The notes under the pieces were generated by a model that was not told where the DNA came from, did not search any database, and was given only the letters and a program-made list of their open reading frames with translations. 64,000 nucleotides of DNA from assembly GCF_004023625.1 (NCBI RefSeq), contig NZ_RPDJ01000041.1:1-64000 (forward strand). Direction: 5' to 3'. Positions 40,576 through 48,946 of the stretch are shown here, piece after piece (the stretch's first letter is position 1; each line of letters opens with the position of its first letter). The position numbers and the translations under genes were made by a program. This DNA is from Streptomyces cavernae. Lineage in GTDB: Bacteria > Actinomycetota > Actinomycetes > Streptomycetales > Streptomycetaceae.

Positions 40576-41108
40576 GGGAAGCGGGCCTCCAGCGACCAGA
40601 CGGCCGGATTCTCGCGTAGCTCCTCGTGCATGTCGGAGAGGTCGGCCAGGAGATCGTGGAGGAAGTCCCGGGCCTCCCGGCGGAGTTCGGTGTGCGAGAA
40701 GGTGAGCGGGGCCTCGTCGCGGTGCATCCAGTCCGCCTCGATGTCCACCCAGCCGAAGCGACGGTCGAAGTGCATGCGGTCGGTGGACTCGGTGAAGTCC
40801 AGCTCCGCGTGCTGGGGGCGGGAGGCCCGGCTGCCCATCGGGTCCTGGTCGAGCCGCTCGACGATGTCGCACAACGCCCACGCGAAGTCGAGCACCGGCA
40901 CCCATCCCCAGGCTGTGGACAGCTCCCGGTCCGCCTTCGTGTCGGCGAGGTACACGTCCCCGCAGAACAGGTCGTGGCGCAGAGTGTGAACGTCCGCGCG
41001 GCGGTAGTCGGTCTGCGGAGGATCGGGGAAGCGGGTGGAGAGGGCGTAGCCGATGTCGAGCACAGATCTGATGGTGTCATGGGCGAGAGGACCATAGGAT
41101 CTCGGCAT
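40563..41108 (-). CDS. Conserved protein of unknown function
   Basis: A 181-residue acidic protein without signal or membrane segments. Conserved-looking motifs are YALSTRFPDPPQTDYRR, VPVLDFAWALCDIVERLD and RRFGWVDIEADWM with several Trp and Asp. It resembles a Streptomyces-wide family lacking a function. Its ATG (41108-41106) overlaps the ATG of the divergent peptidase gene, sharing the tetranucleotide CATG. GGGGGTGAGG upstream could serve as a ribosome site. A GTG further in (VLDIGYAL) is an alternative start. Confidence 0.8.
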   Translation of the reverse strand: MPRSYGPLAHDTIRSVLDIGYALSTRFPDPPQTDYRRADVHTLRHDLFCGDVYLADTKADRELSTAWGWVPVLDFAWALCDIVERLDQDPMGSRASRPQHAELDFTESTDRMHFDRRFGWVDIEADWMHRDEAPLTFSHTELRREARDFLHDLLADLSDMHEELRENPAVWSLEARFPRVS

Positions 41109-42534
41109 GCCTCACCCCCGAGTGCGCACCGTGGGTGCCGCTCGCTCGTTACTCACGCTCTCCTGCGCGGCGATGCTCGTGCTCGCCGGGTGCAGCGGTG
41201 GTGCGCACGGCACTCCCGGGGCGGCAGGTGTCGGCGACCCGTACTTCCGAAAGCTCGGCAACGGCGGGTACGACGTGACGCACTACGGGCTGACGCTGTC
41301 GTACGAGCCGAAGCAACGGCATCTCGTCGGCACGGCCGTCGTCACCGCGCGGGCCACGCGGGATCTGAGCTCGTTTCACCTGGACTTTCAAGGTCTTCAC
41401 GTCAACGGCGTCACCGTGGACGGGAAACGGGCACGGTTCAGCCGGGACGGGCAGGAGTTGACGGTTCGGCCGCGCGCCGTGCTGCGCGAGGAGCGTACGT
41501 TCCGGGCGACGGTCCGCTACTCCGGTACGCCCGAGAGCATCACCGACCCCGACGGCTCGCAGGAGGGCTGGCTGCCGACCGCGGACGGTGCGCTGGCGCT
41601 GGGTGAGCCGGCCGGGGCCATGGCCTGGTTCCCCGGCAACAACCACCCCTCCGACAAGGCGCGTTACGACATCACCGTCACCGTCCCGCGGGGACTTCAG
41701 GCCGTCTCCAACGGTGAGCCGACCCGCGAGTCGATCCGCGACGGGCGCACCACCTTCGTCTGGCACGTCGGCGAACCGATGGCCACCTACCTGGCCACCG
41801 TCGCCATCGGCCGTTTCGAGACCCGACGTTCGGCGCTGCCCGGCGGGCTGCCGGTCGTCACGGCCGTCGACCCAGCCGAGGCGAGGGAGAGCGCATCGGT
41901 GCTCGACCGGATCCCCGAGGTCATGGAGTGGGCGGAGCACAACTTCGGTCCGTACCCCTTCTCCTCCGTCGGCGCGATCGTCGACCCGGCCGAGGAGGTC
42001 GGCTACGCGCTGGAGACCCAGAACCGCCCCGTCTTCACCTTCGCTCCCGACCTCAGCACGCTCGTCCACGAACTGGCGCACCAGTGGTACGGAAACTCCG
42101 TCACCCCCGACAGCTGGCGCGACATGTGGCTCAACGAGTCCTTCGCCACCTACGCCGAGTGGCTGTGGGAGGAGGACCACGGCGGTCCGAGCGCCCGGCA
42201 GACCTTCGACGAGCTCTACGACGGCGACTACTTCGACGACGAGGAGCAGAGCGAGGACGTCTGGGCGTTTCCGCCGGCGAAGCCGCCCAGCGCGGCACGG
42301 ATCTCCGACATCCCGGTGTACTACGGGGGCGCGATGGTCCTGCACAAGATCCGCGAGACCGTAGGGGACGACCGGTTCTACGCCATCATCCAGGGCTGGG
42401 CGAAGGCACACCGGCACGGCAACGCGGACACCGCCGCGTTCACGGCGTACGTGGAGGACATGGCGCCGGGCGAGGACTTCGACGGGATCTGGCGGGACTG
42501 GCTGTACGGGGAGGGCAAGCCTGCCGAGCGGTGA
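41107..42534 (+). CDS. M1 family metallopeptidase, lipoprotein
   Basis: A 475-residue secreted aminopeptidase-like protein. The signal peptide ends in the lipobox LAGC (acyl-Cys29). An N-terminal beta domain (about 50-250) precedes the gluzincin domain with HELAHQWYGN (His321, Glu322, His325) and the third zinc ligand Glu344 in WLNESFA, the exact M1 spacing of 18. The usual GxMEN motif is replaced by GYALETQN, so the exopeptidase preference is uncertain. The mRNA is probably leaderless: TAGGAT (41095-41100) ends six bases before the ATG. Confidence 0.92.
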   Translation: MPHPRVRTVGAARSLLTLSCAAMLVLAGCSGGAHGTPGAAGVGDPYFRKLGNGGYDVTHYGLTLSYEPKQRHLVGTAVVTARATRDLSSFHLDFQGLHVNGVTVDGKRARFSRDGQELTVRPRAVLREERTFRATVRYSGTPESITDPDGSQEGWLPTADGALALGEPAGAMAWFPGNNHPSDKARYDITVTVPRGLQAVSNGEPTRESIRDGRTTFVWHVGEPMATYLATVAIGRFETRRSALPGGLPVVTAVDPAEARESASVLDRIPEVMEWAEHNFGPYPFSSVGAIVDPAEEVGYALETQNRPVFTFAPDLSTLVHELAHQWYGNSVTPDSWRDMWLNESFATYAEWLWEEDHGGPSARQTFDELYDGDYFDDEEQSEDVWAFPPAKPPSAARISDIPVYYGGAMVLHKIRETVGDDRFYAIIQGWAKAHRHGNADTAAFTAYVEDMAPGEDFDGIWRDWLYGEGKPAER

Positions 42535-42540
42535 CCGTGC

Positions 42541-42572
42541 CGGAGCCCCCGGCCGTGGGACCGGGGGCTCCG
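42541..42572. terminator. Bidirectional terminator
   Basis: CGGAGCCCCCGG and CCGGGGGCTCCG form a perfect 12-base-pair stem with an 8-base loop, directly after the peptidase stop and before the convergent terD gene end. Confidence 0.9.
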
Positions 42573-42607
42573 AAGAACGGCAGGCAGGGCACGTGGTGTG
42601 GTGCTGA

Positions 42608-43183
42608 TCAGACGTTGACGCCGAAGTCCTGGGCGATGCCGACCAGGCCCGAGGCGTAGCCCTGGCCCACCGCGCGGAACTTCCACTCCGCGCCGTTGCG
42701 GTACAGCTCGCCGAAGACCATCGCCGTCTCCGTCGCCGCGTCCTCCGACAGGTCGTAGCGGGCGATCTCGGCGCCACCGGCCTGGTTGATGATGCGGATG
42801 TAGGCGTTGCGGACCTGGCCGAAGTTCTGCGAACGGTTCTCGGCGTCGTAGATGGACACCGGGAAGACGATCTTGTCGATGTCGGCGGGCAGGGCCGCGA
42901 GGTTGACGTTGATCGCCTCGTCGTCGCCGGCGCCCTCACCGGTGCGGTTGTCGCCGGTGTGGACGATCGTGTTGTCGGGGGTCTGCTTGTTGTTGAAGAA
43001 GACGAAGTGGGCGTCCGAGTAGACCTTGCCCTGCTGATTGACCGCGATCGCCGAGGCGTCGAGGTCGAAGTCGGTGCCCGTGGTGGTGCGGACGTCCCAG
43101 CCGAGGCCCACGGTGACGGCGGTGAGGCCCGGAGCCTCCTTGGTGAGCGAGACGTTGCCACCCTTGGACAGGCTTACAGCCAT
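42608..43183 (-). CDS. terD: TerD family calcium-binding stress protein
   Basis: A 191-residue TerD protein. Motifs are MAVSLSKGGNVSLTKEAPGL, VGLGWDVRTTTGTDFDLDAS with the calcium-binding aspartates, NTIVHTGDNRTGEGAGDDE as the second calcium site, and RAVGQGYASGLVGIAQDFG at the C-terminus. TerD proteins take part in tellurite and general stress responses and in Streptomyces differentiation. The gene stands alone here with no other ter genes nearby. An AAGGGA site precedes the ATG. Confidence 0.95.
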   Translation of the reverse strand: MAVSLSKGGNVSLTKEAPGLTAVTVGLGWDVRTTTGTDFDLDASAIAVNQQGKVYSDAHFVFFNNKQTPDNTIVHTGDNRTGEGAGDDEAINVNLAALPADIDKIVFPVSIYDAENRSQNFGQVRNAYIRIINQAGGAEIARYDLSEDAATETAMVFGELYRNGAEWKFRAVGQGYASGLVGIAQDFGVNV

Positions 43184-43404
43184 TGTTGGGAGTCCCTTCC
43201 CTCGATCCGTACGACTGCTGCGTGCGGGCGTACGTATGGGCTTCGTTCTGGGGACGAAGCTACCGTCACCACCATGAACGCGAAGAGAGGTCCCACAGGT
43301 TCCCCCTCTCTTTGCTTTCTTTACCGAGTACGCCGGTTCTCCGCCCGGATCCGCCTTAGGAAAACCGGGTGACTGCGGGCGGACGGGCACGGGACCATGG
43401 AGCC

Positions 43405-43833
43405 ATGTCCGGTCCTTACGTCATCCGTGGCTCCGTCCCGCTTCCCGAGGCCGAGCTCATGTGGCGTTTCTCGCGCTCCTCGGGTCCCGGCGGACAGCAC
43501 GTCAACACCAGCGACTCGCAGGTCGAGTTGCGCTTCGACCTCGCCGCCACCGAGGCGCTGCCCCCGGTGTGGAAGGAGCGGGCCCTCGCCCGGCTGGCGA
43601 ACCGCCTCGTCGACGGGGTCGTGACCGTGCGCTCGTCCGAGCACCGTTCCCAGTGGCGCAACCGCGAGAGCGCCGCCGTACGCCTGGCCGCCCTCCTCGC
43701 GGAGGCGACCGCGCCCCCGCCCAAGCAGCGCAGGCCGACCCGGATCCCGCGCGGGATCAACGAGCGCCGTCTGCGGGAGAAGAAGCAGCGCTCCGAGACC
43801 AAGCGGGGCCGTTCCGGTCGCGACTGGACCTGA
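43405..43833 (+). CDS. arfB: Alternative ribosome-rescue factor ArfB (peptidyl-tRNA hydrolase, GGQ)
   Basis: A 142-residue release-factor-like hydrolase. The catalytic GGQ sits in SSGPGGQHVNTSDSQVELRF (about residues 25-44). The C-terminal tail is basic (INERRLREKKQRSETKRGRS), the part that enters the empty mRNA channel of stalled ribosomes. It frees ribosomes on non-stop mRNAs. The ATG at 43405 gives the expected length; an upstream in-frame start lacks support. Confidence 0.93.
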   Translation: MSGPYVIRGSVPLPEAELMWRFSRSSGPGGQHVNTSDSQVELRFDLAATEALPPVWKERALARLANRLVDGVVTVRSSEHRSQWRNRESAAVRLAALLAEATAPPPKQRRPTRIPRGINERRLREKKQRSETKRGRSGRDWT

Positions 43834-44031
43834 GGGTTGTCACATCGGCCGTCCCGGCTCCGTCGGAGGGGTGACGGAGTCGGTGAGCGCGGTGATCGCG
43901 GTGATCGCGGTGAGGGGATGTGACCCATGGGCGGGGAATTCCGGGGTGGGGCGTCGGACGTGCACGGTCGTGAGCGGCGGGATGTGCGGAGGTCGCCGGA
44001 ACACCGGGATGCGGGGGAGCACCGGGATCCG

Positions 44032-44094
44032 CGGGAACTGCGGGAACTGCGGGAACTGCGGGAACTGCGGGAACTGGGGGCAGAGCGGGAACTG
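44032..44094. repeat. CGGGAACTG tandem repeats at the 5' end of the sigma factor frame
   Basis: Five exact tandem copies of the 9-mer CGGGAACTG (44032-44076), then a spacer and a sixth copy (44086-44094). In the sigma-factor frame it reads RELRELREL. It lies just upstream of the start I prefer, or within an N-terminal extension if translation begins at 43927. Confidence 0.9.
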
Positions 44095-44109
44095 GGGGAG
44101 CTGCGGGCA

Positions 44110-44952
44110 GTGACGGAACACGAATTCCTGGCCGAGCGTTTCGAGGCGCAGCGCGACCAGTTGCGGGCGGTGGCATTCCGCATGCTCGGCTCGTCCGCCG
44201 AGGCCGAGGACGCGGTTCAGGAAGCCTGGATAAAAGCCAGCCGGTCCGACACGACGGGGGTCGAGAATCTCGGTGGGTGGTTGACGACGGTCGTGGGTCG
44301 GGTGTGCCTCGACATGCTGCGCGCTCGCAAATCACGCCGTGAGGAGCCCCTGGAGTCGCGGCCGGAACCCACCGCCGGGGACGGGCCGGAGCAGGAGGCG
44401 TTGCTGGCGGACTCGGTGGGACTGGCCCTGCTCGTCGTACTGGAGACGCTGGCCCCGGCGGAGCGGCTGGCGTTCGTGCTGCACGACCTGTTCGCCGTGC
44501 CCTTCGACGACATCGCGCCCATCGTCGGGCGCACTCCCGCGGCGGCCCGCCAACTGGCCAGCCGGGCCCGGCGCCGGGTGCGGTCGGCGGATGCGCCCGA
44601 GACGGACCTCACCCGCCGGCGCAAGGTCGTCGACGCGTTCCTGGCCGCCGCGCGCGACGGCGATTTCGAGGGGCTGGTCGCGGTTCTGGACCCGGATGCC
44701 GTGGCCCGTTCGGCGGGCTCGACGGTACGCGGCGCGGCCGAGGTCGCCGCGAGCGCCCGCTTCTACGCACAACTCGCCCAGGTGGCGCGGCGCGTGCTGG
44801 TCGACGGGGACGTGGGCCTCGCGGTGCTCGAGGCCGGCCGGCCGGTCCGGGTGCTGGCGTTCACGATCGCGCACGACCGGATCACGGCGATCGATGTGTA
44901 CGCGGGGGAGGAGCAGTTGGAGGGGCTGGAGGTGGAGGTGCTCGGCGACTGA
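44110..44952 (+). CDS. ECF sigma factor with C-terminal SnoaL-like domain (ECF41/SigJ-like)
   Basis: A 281-residue sigma factor. Region 2 has LRAVAFRMLGSSAEAEDAVQEAW; region 4 has LAPAERLAFVLHDLFAVPFDDIAPIVGRTPAAARQLASRAR. A C-terminal NTF2/SnoaL-like domain (about 110 residues, DAFLAAARDGDFEGLVAVLD) is characteristic of ECF41-type sigma factors, where it regulates activity without an anti-sigma factor. The GTG at 44110 (VTEHEFLAERFEAQR) matches the family start. The frame is open to an ATG at 43927 with its own GAGGGG site, which would add 61 residues rich in Arg/Glu/Leu repeats. No COMD partner gene is adjacent. Confidence 0.88.
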   Translation: MTEHEFLAERFEAQRDQLRAVAFRMLGSSAEAEDAVQEAWIKASRSDTTGVENLGGWLTTVVGRVCLDMLRARKSRREEPLESRPEPTAGDGPEQEALLADSVGLALLVVLETLAPAERLAFVLHDLFAVPFDDIAPIVGRTPAAARQLASRARRRVRSADAPETDLTRRRKVVDAFLAAARDGDFEGLVAVLDPDAVARSAGSTVRGAAEVAASARFYAQLAQVARRVLVDGDVGLAVLEAGRPVRVLAFTIAHDRITAIDVYAGEEQLEGLEVEVLGD

Positions 44953-44984
44953 GGCCCCTGCCCAGGGCCTCGTCGGCTCGAAAG

Positions 44985-45145
44985 CCTCCCGGGTCTCCCC
45001 GGCTCTCCCCGGGTCCCGAGGCTCTCCCCAGGTCTCCCCAGGCCCTCCATCCCCCAGGTCTCCCCGGGCCCTCCGCCCCCGATCTCCCCGGGCTCCCAGG
45101 GTCCCCAGGGTCTCCCCGGGCCCTCCGAGTTCTCCGGGTCTCTCC
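44985..45145. repeat. GTCTCCCCGGG-type repeats between convergent genes
   Basis: About ten degenerate copies of GTCTCCCCGGG/CAGG fill the space between the sigma factor and the acetyltransferase gene. It is strongly C-rich on the plus strand and lacks codon structure; no terminator hairpin is clear. Confidence 0.75.
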
Positions 45146-45186
45146 AGTCCCCGAGCTGCTCCCCCACCCCCGGGCCCCCAGGGTCC

Positions 45187-45666
45187 CTAGGGGGTGGGCG
45201 ACAGCTCCAGCACGCCCACCGTCTGGCCCCCGCTCGTCTCGCCCGTCAGGCGGAAGCCGAGACCCTTGTAGAAGGCCTCGGGGCCCGTTGGGCCGGCGTG
45301 CCAGGTGACGTGCAGGAGGCTGCCGCCCCGGCGCCGGATCTCCTCGGCCACGGACTCGACCGCGAATCGGCCGTATCCCTTGCCCTGTTCGCCGGCGGCG
45401 ATGTTCAGCCGCCAGAGGCCCGAGCGCAGGTCGCTTCCCGTGCCGTCGCCGTTCCAGTCGATGTCGAAGAAGGCCATGAGGAACCCGACGGGCCGATCGC
45501 CGTCCACGATCAGTCGGGGCCAGGCCACGCCGGGATGGACGTACGCCTCGGCGAGCGACTTCACGACGGGTTCGACCAGGTGCTCCTGGTGGGGATGGAT
45601 CCTCACCCCGAGGGCGGTGTCGAGGTTCTTCGAGGTGATCTTCTCCAGGCGCGGCGTGATCGTCAT
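45187..45666 (-). CDS. GNAT family N-acetyltransferase
   Basis: A 159-residue acetyltransferase. The acetyl-CoA-binding stretch is LNIAAGEQGKGYGRFAVE, with RPVGFLMAFFDIDW before it and GPEAFYKGLGFRLTGE after it. The substrate is unknown. The start at 45666 (MTITPRLEKIT) has TAGGGT (45674-45679) seven bases upstream and no ribosome site, so it is probably leaderless; an in-frame start three codons earlier is less likely. Confidence 0.88.
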   Translation of the reverse strand: MTITPRLEKITSKNLDTALGVRIHPHQEHLVEPVVKSLAEAYVHPGVAWPRLIVDGDRPVGFLMAFFDIDWNGDGTGSDLRSGLWRLNIAAGEQGKGYGRFAVESVAEEIRRRGGSLLHVTWHAGPTGPEAFYKGLGFRLTGETSGGQTVGVLELSPTP

Positions 45667-45775
45667 ACGCCGCACCCTAGGAGGGTGTTCCGCGGACCGA
45701 TCAAGCGATTTTCGGGCGGCGGTGGTGGCGGCGGCGGTGGCGGGCGCCGGTGCCTGTCGGTGAGTCCAGCCCCGG

Positions 45776-46348
45776 CTAGCCCAGCTGGCGGTAGCGGCCC
45801 TGGAAGTACAGCAGTGGGCCGTCCGCGCTCGGGAGCGATGCCGTCAGGACCCGTCCGATCACCAGTGTGTGGTCCCCCGCCGGAACCCGTTGCTCCGTGT
45901 GGCATTCCAGGGTGGCCAGGGCGCCGCTGACCAGGGGGGCGCCGGAGGCCTCGCCGCGGGTGTGACGGAGATCCTCGAACAGGAGGCGGTCGCTGATGCG
46001 GCCCTTCATCGCGAAGCGGCCGGCTATCGTGCGCTGGCTCTCGGCGAGGACCGACACCGCCCACCGGGGCTGTTCGGCGAGCAGCTCGTCCATCCGGGAG
46101 CCCTCGCGGAGGCTGACCAGGACCAGTGGCGGGTCCAGGGAGACGGACATGAACGCGGTCGCGGTCATGCCGACGTCCTCGCCGCGTGGCCCCTCCGGAT
46201 CCGGTTGGGGCTCGTGCGCGGTCACCAGCACCACACCCGCGGCGAGCCGCGACATGGCGGCCCGGAACTCGTCCTCGCTCACCCCCACAGGATGCCCTCC
46301 GGGGGCGGTGGAGGTGGGCAGGGCGGGGGCGGGGCGAAGGTTCGGCAC
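45776..46348 (-). CDS. Flavin reductase family protein (FMN-binding)
   Basis: A 190-residue flavin reductase-like protein: SRLAAGVVLVTAHEP, GMTATAFMSVSLDPPLVLVSL (the flavin phosphate-binding SxxP region), FAMKGRISDRLLFED and the C-terminal GPLLYFQGRYRQL. It probably supplies reduced flavin to a monooxygenase not encoded nearby. The GTG at 46348 has TAGCGT (46356-46361) seven bases upstream, indicating a leaderless mRNA; an internal GTG (VSEDEF) is an alternative. Confidence 0.88.
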   Translation of the reverse strand: MPNLRPAPALPTSTAPGGHPVGVSEDEFRAAMSRLAAGVVLVTAHEPQPDPEGPRGEDVGMTATAFMSVSLDPPLVLVSLREGSRMDELLAEQPRWAVSVLAESQRTIAGRFAMKGRISDRLLFEDLRHTRGEASGAPLVSGALATLECHTEQRVPAGDHTLVIGRVLTASLPSADGPLLYFQGRYRQLG

Positions 46349-46955
46349 GGCGGAGACGCTAGCCCCCGGCTCCGGGGCGCCGCATCGGGCCCCGGGCCGA
46401 GCCCGGTCCTAGGACCGGGACTAGGACCACGGCTACGGGCCGTAGCCCGGCCCCCGGCGGGTGGCCCGGCCCCTGGCGCTGGCCCGGTCCCCGGTTCCGG
46501 TGGCTCGGCGCCTGGCCGGTGGCCCGGTCCTCGGTTCCGGTGGGCCGGCCCCTGCCCCCCTGGCCCCTTGGCCGGCGCCTGGCCGGTGGCCCGGTCCTCG
46601 GTTTCGGTGGCCCGGCGCCCGGCCGGTAGCCCGGCCCCCGGCCCCTTGCCCGGCCCCCGGCCGGTAGCCCGGGCCCCCGGCCCCTTGCCCTGGACCCTGC
46701 CCCCGGCCCTGCACCCTCGCTACGGCCGGGCAAGGAGGCCAGGAACAGGGACAGGCCGGCAGGACGCCGCGGTCGCCGTGGCAGCTGCCGTCTTGCCGTC
46801 GGCCCCGCCGCTGCGGGCACCGTGAATTCCGGCCCTGTGATACCCGTCACAAAAGCGAATCCGCAGGGGCGCGTCGGCCTCTCATGGCGTCGAATTCCGA
46901 CTCAGTAAAACGGGCGTGTAAACACAGAAACAGTCAGCAATTGTTCACCTTTTGC
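46349..46955. other. Gene-free, repeat-rich region upstream of cdgB
   Basis: Between 46430 and 46720 lie many degenerate copies of GGCCCGGCCCCCGGCC and GGTGGCCCGGTCCTCGGTTC. The composition becomes AT-richer from about 46800, the start of the cdgB control region. Open frames here are low-complexity and unsupported. Confidence 0.6.
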
Positions 46956-46971
46956 TGTGACTTGAGTCACA
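46956..46971. promoter_or_regulatory. Crp-like site upstream of cdgB
   Basis: TGTGACTTGAGTCACA is a palindrome with the classical Crp half-sites TGTGA and TCACA six bases apart, 124 bases before the cdgB start. Streptomyces has a Crp regulator with a similar motif. Confidence 0.55.
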
Positions 46972-46985
46972 AGCGCCCGTTTTTG

Positions 46986-47000
46986 TTGACACTGTGTACC
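46986..47000. promoter_or_regulatory. BldD box candidate upstream of cdgB
   Basis: TTGACACTGTGTACC matches the BldD consensus nTnACnC(A/T)GnGTnAn, as I remember it, at all but one conserved position. cdgB is a known BldD target in S. coelicolor. The site also contains a TTGACA that could serve as a -35 element. Confidence 0.65.
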
Positions 47001-47094
47001 GAGTGGGGAGCGCGCTGTGATTCAGTGGCGGTGACGATACGACGAGTAGGCCGATCAGAATCCTGGAGTTGCCGAGGTCTCGGGGAGAGCGAGC

Positions 47095-48774
47095 ATGGAG
47101 ACCGAGTCGGAGCCGTACGTCCGTCTTGCGACCCTGCGGCAGCTGCATCAGGTCATGGCGGACATGAACACGGCGCGAAGCCTGGCCGACACCCTGCAGA
47201 CCGTTGCCGACGGAGTGGTGACGGGGCTGGGCTACGAGCTGGCCGCCGTGAACCTCGTGCGTCCGGACGGCGACCTGGTCGTGGCCGCGCTCGCGGGCAA
47301 CTCCGCCGCCGAGGCGCTCATCACCGGCCGCGTCGGCTCCCGGGCCTCCTGGGAGCGTCGGCTGAGGATGGGCGAGGCCTGGGGCGATCTCCGGTTCATC
47401 CCGCACACCGAGGGCTGGATCCTCGACGAGGACGACGTCCCGCAGTGGTACACCGACGGCCCCGAACCGCGCTTCGAGGACGAGTGGCACCCCTCCGACC
47501 GCCTCTTCGCCCCGATGTACACGCCCGGTGTCCCGGGTGGCGCCTGCGGCGAGCTGATCGGCGTGCTGTCCGTGGACCGGCCCCGCAACGGCCGCCGGCC
47601 CGGCGCATGGGGCCGTGAGGCGCTGCAGATGTACGCATTCCAGGCCGCCATAGCAATCAGCAACGCGCGTCTACGTGCAAATATGCAGCGGGCACTGGTC
47701 CGCCTGGAGCGCGAGCAGCAGGCCCTGCGCGCCAGCGAGGAAAGCTTCCGGCAGGCCTTCGAGTACGCCCCCTCCGGCATGGCCATCGCCGAGATGGGGG
47801 GTGACCAGCACGGCCGGATCCTGCGCACCAACGACGCGCTGTGCCGGCTGCTGGGCCGCCCCGCCTCCGCGATGCGCCGCTACTCCTTCGCCGACCTCGT
47901 CCACCCGGAGGACGTCGGCACCCTGCTGCGGACCTCCGCCGAGGGCGGCCGTGCCGAGCTGCGGATGTGCCGCCGGGACGGCTCCTACGTCTGGGTGAGC
48001 CTGCGCAACTCCGTGGTCGCCGACGCCGCCGACGGGCCGCGCTTCCTGCTCACCCACGTCGAGGACATAGAGGACCGCAAGCGCCGTGAGCTGCAGCTCG
48101 CCCACCGCGCCTCGCACGACTCGCTCACCGGCCTGCCCAACTCCGCCGAACTGCGCTCCCGGCTCAGCTCCCGGCTCTGCCAGCGCCCGTTCACCCTGCC
48201 GCAGGGCGTGGTGGACTCCCTGGACGCGGCCTACGACCAGCTCCCGGCCGACCACCGGGCCTACGACCTGGCCGGGCACGGAGACTTCGGCTCCCGGCCG
48301 GGCGCCGGCGCGTACGACCCCTTCGACCACCATGTGCACACCGTCGCCCCCGACGAGCGGGAGGCGGACGATGGCACCAAGGGTCTCGCGGTGCTCTTCT
48401 GCGACCTCGACGGCTTCAAGTCGATCAACGACCGGTTCGGGCACAACGCCGGCGACGCCGTCCTCGTCGAGGTCGCCCGCAGGCTGACCAGCGGCGTCCG
48501 GGACGGGGACACGGTCGCCCGGCTCGGCGGCGACGAGTTCGTGGTGCTCGCCGACGGCCTCGGCCGCGCCGACGCCCAGGACCTCGCGGTCCGGCTGCGC
48601 AACGCGATCATCCCGCCGATCCGCATAGACGGCCGGGCCGTCCGGGTGGGAGCCAGCTTCGGCATAGGGTGGGCGCACTGCGGCATGACCGCCGACGAGG
48701 TCCTTAAGTCAGCCGACGAGCGCATGTACGTGGAGAAGCGCTCCCGGCCCAGGCAGCACAGACGTGCCGGCTGA
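47095..48774 (+). CDS. cdgB: Diguanylate cyclase CdgB (GAF-PAS-GGDEF)
   Basis: A 559-residue c-di-GMP synthase. A GAF domain spans about 15-200, a PAS/PAC sensor about 210-335 (SFRQAFEYAPSGMAIAEMGG; the PAC part ends VEDIEDRKRREL), and a GGDEF domain follows. The active site GGDEF is residues 478-482, preceded by the inhibitory I-site RDGD five residues upstream, so product feedback is expected. A linker of about 70 residues interrupts the start of the cyclase domain after SHDSLTGLPN. c-di-GMP controls development in Streptomyces through BldD, which would feed back on this gene via its upstream box. Confidence 0.94.
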   Translation: METESEPYVRLATLRQLHQVMADMNTARSLADTLQTVADGVVTGLGYELAAVNLVRPDGDLVVAALAGNSAAEALITGRVGSRASWERRLRMGEAWGDLRFIPHTEGWILDEDDVPQWYTDGPEPRFEDEWHPSDRLFAPMYTPGVPGGACGELIGVLSVDRPRNGRRPGAWGREALQMYAFQAAIAISNARLRANMQRALVRLEREQQALRASEESFRQAFEYAPSGMAIAEMGGDQHGRILRTNDALCRLLGRPASAMRRYSFADLVHPEDVGTLLRTSAEGGRAELRMCRRDGSYVWVSLRNSVVADAADGPRFLLTHVEDIEDRKRRELQLAHRASHDSLTGLPNSAELRSRLSSRLCQRPFTLPQGVVDSLDAAYDQLPADHRAYDLAGHGDFGSRPGAGAYDPFDHHVHTVAPDEREADDGTKGLAVLFCDLDGFKSINDRFGHNAGDAVLVEVARRLTSGVRDGDTVARLGGDEFVVLADGLGRADAQDLAVRLRNAIIPPIRIDGRAVRVGASFGIGWAHCGMTADEVLKSADERMYVEKRSRPRQHRRAG

Positions 48775-48946
48775 CGCACGGGGATCAGCCGATGTACTCG
48801 GACCCCGGCGATGCGCGATGATCAGCAGGTCGGTGAGCCAGTGAGGCGCACGCCACCCTTTCAGTACACCAAGAGCGGGTAGGCTCGCCCTTCATCCACA
48901 TGTCTTTGCCGTTTCCGAACCGCACTTTGTTGAGGAGTACCTAGGG

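Noticed and set aside
42608..43183. Full tellurite-resistance/biosynthetic ter defence cluster
   Set aside because: Only a single terD gene is present; no terC, terZ or ATP-grasp partners are adjacent.
46433..46825. Low-complexity open frames (Gly/Arg/Pro) on both strands
   Set aside because: They translate repeated GGCCCGG sequence, have no start-site support and no conserved pattern.
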